Positions 43,827 to 51,415 of a DNA stretch of 64,000 nt are shown piece by piece. This DNA is from Aureimonas ureilytica DSM 18598 = NBRC 106430 (GTDB taxonomy: Bacteria > Pseudomonadota > Alphaproteobacteria > Rhizobiales > Rhizobiaceae), in assembly GCF_000382705.1 (NCBI RefSeq), contig NZ_ARQE01000010.1:62001-126000 (forward strand), read 5' to 3'. Every line of letters starts with the position of its first letter. Positions within the stretch are counted from its first letter, which is position 1. The position numbers and the translations under genes were made by a program. The notes beneath the pieces were generated by a model. That model saw only the letters and a list, made by a program, of their open reading frames with translations, had not been told where the DNA came from and made no database searches.

Positions 43827-46196
43827 ATGACACGGGCCGGTTTGATGGGGGCCTTTCGACGGCTCACGGCGTTCCTGATCGACTACGATCCGCATGAGCC
43901 GCGCCTCGAAGGCCCGCTGCCCGACCGGGTCCTGACCGAGCGCGTCGATGTCGCGCTGCGCCTCACCCCCCTCACCGCGATCACCGCCTTTCTCGTCGTC
44001 CAGGTCATCATCGCCCTGTTCTGGGACGGCCCCTACATTCCCTATCTCGTGGCGCTCCAGATCGGCAGCGTGACCCTGACGGTCTGCACGCTGGAGGGCT
44101 GCTGGCGCTGGCGCTCGCGCCCCATGCCGCAGCAGATCGGCCCGCGCTTCCGGGCGATGATGACCGGGCTGCCGCTGCTGGCCGGCCTGCTTCTCGGCTC
44201 GATCCCGCTCATGCTCTTCGTCGACAGCGACATGCAGGGGCGTCTGGTGATCGCCTCGACCTGCGCCGGCCTGATCGCGACGGGCATGTGCCTCGCCACC
44301 ATGCCGACGGCTTCGCTCGCCTATGTCGGCCCGATCACGCTCGGCTCCTTCGTGGCGCTCGCCATGACGGGCGAGCTCCTCAACATCTACGTGGCGCTGC
44401 TTCTGGCCTTCTACGCCCTGTTCATCTTCACCGCGATGTTCCACCTGCGCCGCCTCGTGACGCGGCGCGTCCTCACGCAGATCGAGCTTGCCCGCCAGCA
44501 GGAGCTGACCAACCTCCTCCTCAACGATTTCGAGGCCCATGCCAGCGACTGGCTCTGGGAAACCGACGCCGAGCTGCGCCTCCAGCATGTCTCGCCGCGG
44601 CTGGCGGAGGTCGTGGAACTGCCCGAAAGCGTCCTCCACGGCCTGCGCTTCGACCGGCTCGTCGGCACGGCCGACGCGCTCGCCCGCGCCAATGCGCAGG
44701 ACGAGGGCCTGCGCCTTCTCCTCTCGGCCATGGACGCGCGGCGCGAATTCCACGGGCTTCAGATCCGCCTGTCGATCTCGGGCGAGCATCGCTGGTGGAG
44801 CCTCAGCGGCAAGCCGATCCGCGATTGCGAGGGCATCTTCACCGGCTATCGCGGCGTCGGCTCCGACATCACCGTGCAGAAACAGTCGCAGGAACGCCTG
44901 TCGCATCTCGCCACCCACGATCCGCTGACCGATCTGCCCAACCGGATGCTGTTCCAGACCCGGCTCGACGATCTCGTGGCGCGCGGCGAGGCGACGCGCT
45001 TCGCGGTCATGTGCCTCGATCTCGACGAGTTCAAGAGCGCCAACGACGCCTTCGGCCATGCGGTGGGCGACGCGCTCCTTAAAGAAGTGGCGCGGCGTCT
45101 CAGGGGCTTCCAGAGCCCGATCACCTTCGTCGCCCGGCTGGCCGGCGACGAGTTCATGGTGCTCCATGAGAGCGACGACCGGGCGGCGCTCGCCCGGCTG
45201 GCGGAGCGGCTGGTGGCGGCGGTGGGCCGGCCCTGCCGCATCGGCGACATCCAGCTCGGCGTCGGCGTCAGCATCGGCATCGCGGTCGCCAGCGGAGACG
45301 GCGAAAGCGATCTCGTGCGCCGGGCGGATCTGGCGCTCTACCGCACCAAGAACGAGGGCCGGAACGGCTTTCGCTTCTACGAGGCGGAGATGGACGCCCA
45401 GCTCGAGAAGCAGCGCGCGCTCGCCTCGGACCTGCGCGGCGCGCTGGATCGCGGCGAGTTCCATCTCGCCTACCAGCCCCAGGTGGACGCCTGCACCGGC
45501 GCGATCTGCGGCTTCGAGGCGCTTTTGCGCTGGAACCACCCGCAGCGCGGCAGCGTCGCCCCGTCCGACTTCATTCCGATCGCCGAGGAAACCGGCGTCA
45601 TCCTGCCGCTTGGGCGCTGGGCGCTGCGCGAAGCCTGCCGCGCCGCCCATGCCTGGCCGGACGCGATCGGCATCGCCGTCAATCTCTCGCCCATCCAGCT
45701 GCGCCATTCGGACGTCGCGAGCCTCGTGGAAGACGCGCTCCTTTCCTCGGGCCTGCGCCCGGAGCGGCTGGAGCTGGAGATCACCGAGTCCGTGCTTCTC
45801 GACGCCAGCGCCAACGTCAATTCGTCGATCGCCAAGCTGCGCGAGCTGCATGTGCGACTGGCGCTGGACGATTTCGGCACGGGCTATTCGAGCCTGGCCT
45901 ATCTGCGCCGGATCGCCTTCGACAAGCTCAAGATCGATCGCGGCTTCATCACCGATCTGCCGGGCGAGGACGCGAGCCTGCCCATCGTGCGCTCCATCGT
46001 CTCGCTCGCCAAGGCGCTCGGCATGACCGTGATCGCCGAGGGCGTGGAGCGCGAGGACCAGCGCGCCTGCCTCGTGGAACTCGGCTGCGACGAGTGCCAG
46101 GGCTTCCTGTTCGGCCGCGCCATGTCGGCCGAAGCCGCGACCGCCCTCGTCGTTCCCGAAAGCGAGCGCGCGGCCTCGCTCATGCAGGCGTCCTGA
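43827..46196 (+). CDS. membrane-anchored PAS-GGDEF-EAL cyclic-di-GMP protein
   Basis: 789 residues. Five or six transmembrane helices span about 45-225. A PAS domain follows (about 245-360; DWLWETDAELRLQHVSPRL), then GGDEF (about 375-535) and EAL (about 545-785). The diguanylate cyclase signature is AGDEF (RLAGDEFMVL) instead of GGDEF, with upstream DLDEFKSANDAFGHAVGD. The EAL domain has all main motifs (GFEALLRW, AVNLSPIQ, LEITES, DDFGTGYSSL, KIDRGFI), so phosphodiesterase activity is likely. AGDEF variants can still be active in some proteins. Convergent with the next gene, four bases apart. Confidence 0.92.
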   Translation: MTRAGLMGAFRRLTAFLIDYDPHEPRLEGPLPDRVLTERVDVALRLTPLTAITAFLVVQVIIALFWDGPYIPYLVALQIGSVTLTVCTLEGCWRWRSRPMPQQIGPRFRAMMTGLPLLAGLLLGSIPLMLFVDSDMQGRLVIASTCAGLIATGMCLATMPTASLAYVGPITLGSFVALAMTGELLNIYVALLLAFYALFIFTAMFHLRRLVTRRVLTQIELARQQELTNLLLNDFEAHASDWLWETDAELRLQHVSPRLAEVVELPESVLHGLRFDRLVGTADALARANAQDEGLRLLLSAMDARREFHGLQIRLSISGEHRWWSLSGKPIRDCEGIFTGYRGVGSDITVQKQSQERLSHLATHDPLTDLPNRMLFQTRLDDLVARGEATRFAVMCLDLDEFKSANDAFGHAVGDALLKEVARRLRGFQSPITFVARLAGDEFMVLHESDDRAALARLAERLVAAVGRPCRIGDIQLGVGVSIGIAVASGDGESDLVRRADLALYRTKNEGRNGFRFYEAEMDAQLEKQRALASDLRGALDRGEFHLAYQPQVDACTGAICGFEALLRWNHPQRGSVAPSDFIPIAEETGVILPLGRWALREACRAAHAWPDAIGIAVNLSPIQLRHSDVASLVEDALLSSGLRPERLELEITESVLLDASANVNSSIAKLRELHVRLALDDFGTGYSSLAYLRRIAFDKLKIDRGFITDLPGEDASLPIVRSIVSLAKALGMTVIAEGVEREDQRACLVELGCDECQGFLFGRAMSAEAATALVVPESERAASLMQAS

Positions 46197-46200
46197 CCCG

Positions 46201-48033
46201 TCAGGCGATCGCGTCCGACAGGCTCGGCTTCGTCTCCTCGATCCGCTTGCCGATCGAGGAGCCCTTCGGCCAATAGGGCAGGAAGCCCCGGATGATGCTG
46301 CCGGGAATATCGAGCGGCTGATAGGTCTTGGTGTCCACGAACATCAGCGACTGCGAGCCCCGCCCGAGCAGGCCATGGTTCTCGCTGTGGATCTCGTGCT
46401 CCAGCGTCACGAACTTTCGGTTGTGCGAGGCGATGCGGATGCGCACCACGATCGGCTCGAACTCCTGCGCCTCGCGCCGGAAATCGTGCTGGAAGGAGCG
46501 CGTCAGGACGTAGAAGGACGTGTTGGCGAGATCGAAGTCGGGCATGCAGAGATTGAAGAACAGCTCGCGCGCCTTGCCGACCCATCGCATGTAATTGGCG
46601 AAATACACGTTTCCGACCGAGTTCGTGTCGTCATAGGTCGGCACCATGCGCATGGCGAACCAGTCGCCATCGAACCCGTGGGCGGCGGAGAGTTCGGCGA
46701 CGCGCGTCACGGGCTGGGCTGGAGAAAGGGCCACCGGCGCGGAGGCCGGCGCCGCGCCGTCGCCGAGGTCCGGCGTCCTGGCCGGCGCCTTGGTCGGCTC
46801 GCCGGGGTCGCGGACCACCATCGGCAGCGCGCCGACGAGACCGACGAGCGCCGACAGGGCCAGAAGGCTCGGCGCCGGGCCGGCATAGCCGAGCACGAAG
46901 AGAAGCAGCGCGGCAAGCCCGATGAGATAGCACAGGACCGGATCGTAGCGGCCCTTGCGCCCGAGAACCCGCGCCACGAGGCAGGCGGCCGGCCCTGTGA
47001 ACAGGGTCGCGAAGGGCGCCATCAGATAGATCATCGGCAGTCCGGCCTGAACCGCCAGCGCGGCGAGCCCGGCGGCGAGCGCCAACACCCAGAGCGGCGA
47101 GGCGACCAAAGCGGCCGGAACGATGGCGAGAAGCGCGCTCTTGCTGTTCGCCGTCACCGTCGTCAGCAGCCAGCGCAGCGCGCTGTAGCTGCCGTCGGCC
47201 GTGGAAAGAAGCGCGATCGTCGCCCAGACCACGAAGGCCGCGGACGCCGCCTGCGCGCCGCCTGTCCCCAGAACCTGTGCCACCGCGCCCTGCTCGCCCA
47301 ACGAGCCATCGGCAAAGAAAAGCGCGGGCGCGGCGCCGGCGGAGATGGCGAGCCAGCCGTTGAGAAGGAGAAGCCCGAGGAACAGCGCCGAGCCGAGCGC
47401 GTAGCTCAGCCGCGCGGAGCCCCCGGCCCGGCGGATTTCCACGACGCGCTGCCATTGCTGGAGATCGGTCCAGGGGCCGAGCAGGAACCCGACGAGCGAG
47501 GGCAGGACGAGGCCGAGGAAGCGGGGGCTGAGACCCTCCGTCGGCGCCGGCAACGGGGCCACCGCCGCGCCCAGCGTGACCAGTGCATAGACGGCGGCGC
47601 CGAGGCCGATCGGCAGGTAGGCCATATGAAGAAGACGCAGGGCGCGCAGCGAGAAGGCCTGTCCGGTCGCGCAGGCGACGAAGAGTGTCAGTGCCGCCAG
47701 AAGCGCCATGCCCGCCAGACCGCCGACCGGCGCGAGATAGGCGACGAAGGCATGAAGGCTGATCCCGACGGCCGCGATCTGCGCCAGAAGGAACAAGCCG
47801 GTGAACGGCCCTTGAAGCCGCGCGAAGAGCTGCGCGGGGTCGCGCCCCGGCCGCCCGAGCACCCAGCCGAACAGGAAGAGGCCGAGCATGTTGGGCAGCG
47901 CGAACGCCAGAAGCCCGCTCCATCCATAGGCGCGCGCCACATGGAGCGAATAAAAGAAGCCGAGACCCCAGAGCCAGGACAACGCAACCGTGGGAACCCA
48001 ACCCAGGGATACCCGAATCACGGAAAATGGCAT
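46201..48033 (-). CDS. fusion of a sodium:solute symporter-like membrane domain and a hot-dog thioesterase
   Basis: 610 residues. Residues 1-415 have about 12 helices; PWTDLQQWQRVVEIRRAGG and ALLSTADGSYSALRWLLTT resemble sodium:solute symporter (SSS) family blocks. After a Pro/Ala linker (420-450), residues about 470-610 are a hot-dog domain: VPTYDDTNSVGNVYFANYMR, WVGKARELFFNLCMPDFD, SQSLMFVDTKTYQPLDIP. The pattern DDTNSVGNVYFANY resembles enediyne-type polyketide thioesterases and 4-hydroxybenzoyl-CoA thioesterases, with the catalytic Asp region kept. I start at MPFSVIRVSLG; 21 extra upstream codons are not hydrophobic. Role unknown; perhaps acyl transfer coupled to transport. Confidence 0.8.
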   Translation of the reverse strand: MPFSVIRVSLGWVPTVALSWLWGLGFFYSLHVARAYGWSGLLAFALPNMLGLFLFGWVLGRPGRDPAQLFARLQGPFTGLFLLAQIAAVGISLHAFVAYLAPVGGLAGMALLAALTLFVACATGQAFSLRALRLLHMAYLPIGLGAAVYALVTLGAAVAPLPAPTEGLSPRFLGLVLPSLVGFLLGPWTDLQQWQRVVEIRRAGGSARLSYALGSALFLGLLLLNGWLAISAGAAPALFFADGSLGEQGAVAQVLGTGGAQAASAAFVVWATIALLSTADGSYSALRWLLTTVTANSKSALLAIVPAALVASPLWVLALAAGLAALAVQAGLPMIYLMAPFATLFTGPAACLVARVLGRKGRYDPVLCYLIGLAALLLFVLGYAGPAPSLLALSALVGLVGALPMVVRDPGEPTKAPARTPDLGDGAAPASAPVALSPAQPVTRVAELSAAHGFDGDWFAMRMVPTYDDTNSVGNVYFANYMRWVGKARELFFNLCMPDFDLANTSFYVLTRSFQHDFRREAQEFEPIVVRIRIASHNRKFVTLEHEIHSENHGLLGRGSQSLMFVDTKTYQPLDIPGSIIRGFLPYWPKGSSIGKRIEETKPSLSDAIA

Positions 48034-48279
48034 GAGGGCTGCGCCTTGGACGTGTAAATTTTTAACGAAGCTTCCCGGTCTTTCAGCGCGCGTCAACGCC
48101 TATTCACCCGCTGATCAAAAAAAATCTCACCCAGTTGGGGAGGGAACTTCCCGTTGCGTGGCGATCAACTCTGAAGCGATTCAATCCGCGTCGAGAAGGT
48201 CGTGCGCAGCACCCGCCGCGCGACACGCGGGGAGGTTGAAAAAAGTCGGGCGATCGACGGTCGAGGGACGGAGCGCCGT

Positions 48280-48699
48280 TCAGGCGCCGGCGATGCGTTG
48301 CGCCACGCGGGCGCGCTCGCCGCTGATCTCGTCGAGAATCGGGCAGTCGGGGCCGCGCCCCTTTTCGCAGTCCTGCGTCAGCGAGGCGAGCGAACGCTTG
48401 AGCGTCTGGAGTTCCTCGATCTTGCGGTCGATCTCCAGAAGGCGCCGGCTGGCAAGGCGGCGCACTTCGTCGCGCTGGCTCCCCTCGCCCGCATAGAGGG
48501 AGAGGAGCTTGCGCGCCTCGTCGATCGAGAAGCCGAGCGAGCGCGAGCGCTGGAGAAAGCGCAGGACATGCACGTCACGCTCGGCATAATCGCGATAGCC
48601 GTTGGCCGCCCGCGCGGGTCGGACGAGACCCACATCCTCGTAGTAGCGAATGGTCTTCGCCGGCAGGCCGGACCGTCGCGAGGCCTCCCCGATATTCAT
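48280..48699 (-). CDS. cueR: CueR/HmrR-type copper-responsive MerR regulator
   Basis: 139 residues. MNIGEASRRSGLPAKTIRYY is the winged helix; a long dimerisation helix follows; the metal loop has Cys111 and Cys119 in CEKGRGPDCPIL, the CxxxxxxxC pattern of Cu(I)/Ag(I)/Au(I) sensors. The position of Ser77 in E. coli CueR, which distinguishes monovalent sensors, appears to be Arg or Asp here, a deviation to note. A MerR-type operator lies just upstream, indicating autoregulation. No copper ATPase, oxidase or chaperone gene is nearby. Confidence 0.88.
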   Translation of the reverse strand: MNIGEASRRSGLPAKTIRYYEDVGLVRPARAANGYRDYAERDVHVLRFLQRSRSLGFSIDEARKLLSLYAGEGSQRDEVRRLASRRLLEIDRKIEELQTLKRSLASLTQDCEKGRGPDCPILDEISGERARVAQRIAGA

Positions 48700-48718
48700 C
48701 GCAACCCCCGGAGTGTCA

Positions 48719-48739
48719 CCCTGTCTCCACAGGACAGGG
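48719..48739. promoter_or_regulatory. MerR-type 7-7-7 operator upstream of cueR
   Basis: CCCTGTC (48719-48725), seven-base spacer TCCACAG, GACAGGG (48733-48739): a perfect dyad with exactly the arm and spacer length of CueR/HmrR operators. It starts 19 bases from the cueR ATG, so it should control cueR itself; the L,D-transpeptidase gene 200 bases away in the other direction is a less likely target. Confidence 0.7.
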
Positions 48740-48938
48740 ACGGAAATGTCGCGGCCTTGTGGATCGTCAACTGTGCTCGCACCGCAACAATACAATCTTA
48801 ACCACACAGGGGTCTAATCTTCACATTGCCAGGGATGGGTCGGAGCGGTACGGAAAAGCAACCCCAACGGGATCGCTTGTCCGCGGACTTGGGCCGATTG
48901 CCTGGCCGACCGACCCCGCAGCCTGCACCGGACGTTTC

Positions 48939-49703
48939 ATGAAGACCCGCTCGAATCCGCTTCTCTTCGGCGTTTGCCTCGCCGCCATGGCTGCTCTCAG
49001 CGCGTGCACCACCACGCAGAAGCAGGCCTCGATCGTGCAGACCGCGCCGATGGCGCAGGCCTATGTCGCGCCCGCCGAGGAGATCAAGTCGGGCGGCCCG
49101 CTCGGTCCGGTTGAACTCACCGCCTATGAAGCGTTCGAGGATGGCGGCTTCAAGCTGCCCAAGATCCCCGTCAACAAGATCGACCCCCAGTTCCTGCGCC
49201 AGCGCGTCGTCTACAATGGCGAAGGCTTCGAGCCGGGCACGGTCGTGGTCGACACGAACAACCACTTCCTCTACGTGATCGAGCCGCGCGGCACGGCGAT
49301 GCGCTATGGCATCGGCGTCGGCAAGGCGGGTTTCGCCTGGTCGGGCGAAGCGCAGATCAAGGACAAGCAGCACTGGCCGAAGTGGTTTCCGCCGGTCGAG
49401 ATGATCGCCCGTCGCCCCGAGCTCAAGCCCTATGGCAACGAGGTCGGCATGAACCCGGGCCTGCAGAACCCGCTCGGCGCCCGCGCCCTCTACCTCTACC
49501 AGGGCAAGAAGGACACGCTGTTCCGCCTCCATGGCACGCCGGAATGGTGGTCGATCGGCAAGTCCGTGTCCTCGGGCTGCATCCGCCTGATGAACCAGGA
49601 CGTCGTCGATCTCTATGACCGCGTTCCGATGAACGCTCGCGTGATCGTGCTCCAGGGCAAGGAAACGCTGCAGGATCATCGCCGCAGCGCGCCGCAGAGC
49701 TAA
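48939..49703 (+). CDS. L,D-transpeptidase (YkuD) lipoprotein
   Basis: 254 residues. Lipobox ALSAC with Cys23 after a hydrophobic segment LLFGVCLAAMAALS, so it is probably membrane-anchored on the periplasmic side. The YkuD domain spans about 95-245 with RLHGTPEWWSIGKSVSSGCI: His and the catalytic Cys of the HXX...SXGCXR motif. It would make 3-3 cross-links in peptidoglycan or attach proteins to it; such enzymes are numerous in Hyphomicrobiales. I start at MKTRSNPLLF since the lipobox follows it; upstream in-frame codons are outside the signal. Confidence 0.93.
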   Translation: MKTRSNPLLFGVCLAAMAALSACTTTQKQASIVQTAPMAQAYVAPAEEIKSGGPLGPVELTAYEAFEDGGFKLPKIPVNKIDPQFLRQRVVYNGEGFEPGTVVVDTNNHFLYVIEPRGTAMRYGIGVGKAGFAWSGEAQIKDKQHWPKWFPPVEMIARRPELKPYGNEVGMNPGLQNPLGARALYLYQGKKDTLFRLHGTPEWWSIGKSVSSGCIRLMNQDVVDLYDRVPMNARVIVLQGKETLQDHRRSAPQS

Positions 49704-49732
49704 CCAACCTTTTCAGAGCGGGGGACCGCTCC

Positions 49733-49768
49733 GGCCGGGCGCTTCGGGGGAGGCGCCCGGCCTTTTTT
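49733..49768 (+). terminator. intrinsic terminator of the L,D-transpeptidase gene
   Basis: Arms GGCCGGGCGC (49733-49742) and GCGCCCGGCC (49753-49762) followed by TTTTTT (49763-49768). Confidence 0.92.
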
Positions 49769-49895
49769 GTTTGTGCGCGAGCAGTGTCGATCGGGGTGGC
49801 ACGGGCGTCGGGGCGTCGAACCCAGGTCCGGAGGCGAGAATCGGCCTCGCGTCCGCTGGAAAGGTTCCGGCCTTTCCATCTCGCCTTGTCCGGGC

Positions 49896-49918
49896 GCGAA
49901 AGCCGATCTGGCTTTCGC
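49896..49918 (-). terminator. hairpin after the ceramidase-like gene
   Basis: Arms GCGAAAGCC (49896-49904) and GGCTTTCGC (49910-49918), loop GATCT, 21 bases past the stop of the leftward gene. The rest of the 236-base gap 49704-49939 shows no gene. Confidence 0.5.
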
Positions 49919-49939
49919 CGGAAAGGCTCTCGGGCCCGA

Positions 49940-50608
49940 TCAGGCCGACGCGCGCGCGCCTTTCGTCTCGCCTTCGATCAGCGCGACGCGCAGGCAGAGC
50001 GCGAGGGTCACGGCGTTCAGCCCATGCCAGAGGAAATGCGTTCCGAGCGGCCAGGAGGGGCAGAGCGGATCGTCCGCCATGCGCAAGGCGAGCGAGAGCG
50101 TGAACACCGTGCCCGCGCCCCAGAGCCCCCGCCCTGCCGCGCGCTTGCCGCTACCCGCGAGCCAGAGCCCGGTGACGTAGAGCGCCAGAAGCGCCGGCAG
50201 ATAGGCTTCCGAGGAGCCGAGGAGAGGCGTGGTGAGGGGCGAGACGAACTGGCCGAAAAGCACGAAGGCGACAAGGCCGAGAAGCGTCAGGAGCCAGGAC
50301 AGGCCGACGAGGCGCCGGAGCACCAGCGCTAGGAAGCCGAAGATGAAGAGCGCGATCGGCAGGACGTCCGCCAGCGCCGACCAGCGGTTGGCGAGGGTGT
50401 GGAACAGGAACGAGCCGATCCCGATCACGGCGACGAGCGCGATCAGGGCGAGAAGAAACGGGTCGCGCCGCTCCGTCCGCCGCCAGCGTCCGAAGGCCCA
50501 GACGGCGGCGAGAAGGAAAGCGGCGTTGCTCAGCGCATTGACAGGCTCGGCCCAGAAACCGGCGTCCAGCCGCTCGCAATAGGCGTCGATCGGGGTGGTC
50601 CAGTCCAT
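49940..50608 (-). CDS. ceramidase-like (CREST superfamily) membrane protein
   Basis: 222 residues with seven hydrophobic segments. Starts MDWTTPIDAYCERLDAGFWA and has EPVNALSNAAFLLAA, GIGSFLFHTLANRWS (first metal His) and GTHFLWHGLNAVTLAL (second His pair near 195), the pattern of alkaline ceramidases and related CREST hydrolases. A lipid amidase role is possible; bacterial members are uncharacterised. Single gene with hairpin downstream. Confidence 0.85.
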   Translation of the reverse strand: MDWTTPIDAYCERLDAGFWAEPVNALSNAAFLLAAVWAFGRWRRTERRDPFLLALIALVAVIGIGSFLFHTLANRWSALADVLPIALFIFGFLALVLRRLVGLSWLLTLLGLVAFVLFGQFVSPLTTPLLGSSEAYLPALLALYVTGLWLAGSGKRAAGRGLWGAGTVFTLSLALRMADDPLCPSWPLGTHFLWHGLNAVTLALCLRVALIEGETKGARASA

Positions 50609-50838
50609 CTCGTCTCCTTGGGATCAGACGGCAAGCTCGCTGCCGGGACGAATCCGCCGGTCTGAGGTTGGCCGTGCGAGGCTCCTTCGCTCGCAGCGAC
50701 CCAAGCGCAGCGGATGCGAGGTCGGCAAGCCCCAAAACCTTCGGGCCGTCCCGGCAAATGGGTGAGCTGCCGGGCAGGCCTCGAGCCGAGCGACGAACGG
50801 ATCCGGCCGGGCGATCCGGCAAGGTCCCGTCGGGCCCC

Positions 50839-51288
50839 TTAGCTCGCGCCCCACAGGCCCAGCGTCGCGGCGGCCACGGCCACGTAGCGCGCGCCCTTGC
50901 CGAGGCCGACGAGCGGCACGAACCAGACGAGCCGGACATGGAGAAGGCCCGCGATCACGGTGAGCGCGTCGCCGACGACGGGAAGCCAGGCAAACAGAAG
51001 CGAGGGCAGTCCGAAGCGCTTGAACCAGCGCTCGGCGCGGGCGAGCTGCGCGCCCTTGGCGGGAAACCAGCTTCGGTCGCGGTAATGCGCAAGACCCCGG
51101 CCGCAGCCCCAGTTGAACACCGCGCCGAGCGTGTTGCCGAGCGTCGCGGCGGCGACCAGGGCGACGGCACTCCCCTGCCCGCTCGCCAGGAGCCCGATCA
51201 GCACCGCTTCGGACGACGCCGGAAACAGCGTCGCGGCCAGAAAGCCGCTGGAGAAGACCGCCAGATAGGGCCAAAGCTCTGAAATCAT
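50839..51288 (-). CDS. YqaA-type DedA-like membrane protein
   Basis: 149 residues: AVFSSGFLAATLFPASSEAV, AAATLGNTLGAVFNWGCGRG, LARAERWFKRFGLPSLLFAWLPVVGDALT split over the family core, and GLGKGARYVAVAAATL. This is the SNARE-associated/DedA superfamily branch YqaA, with about four helices; DedA proteins transport lipids across the membrane. I start at MISELWPYLA because upstream codons are Arg/Gly-rich and lack an SD. The 230-base gap to the ceramidase-like gene holds nothing recognisable. Confidence 0.85.
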   Translation of the reverse strand: MISELWPYLAVFSSGFLAATLFPASSEAVLIGLLASGQGSAVALVAAATLGNTLGAVFNWGCGRGLAHYRDRSWFPAKGAQLARAERWFKRFGLPSLLFAWLPVVGDALTVIAGLLHVRLVWFVPLVGLGKGARYVAVAAATLGLWGAS

Positions 51289-51320
51289 CTGGTGCCCTGC
51301 CGGCCCGCCGAACGCAAATT

Positions 51321-51345
51321 CGCCGCCGGCTCGGGACCGGCGGCG
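51321..51345 (-). terminator. hairpin after malate synthase gene
   Basis: Arms CGCCGCCGG (51321-51329) and CCGGCGGCG (51337-51345), loop of 7, about 70 bases beyond the glcB stop on the minus strand. Confidence 0.5.
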
Positions 51346-51415
51346 GGAAGAGAGAACCCGCACCGGGCGGCGGGCGGAACCGAGCCGGGCGCCAGCAACG
51401 GCACCCGGCGCGGCG

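Noticed and set aside
46375-48057. 560-residue plus-strand frame opposite the symporter/thioesterase fusion
   Set aside because: Charged, repeat-like, no hydrophobic core or motif; the minus-strand frame has clear membrane and hot-dog domains.
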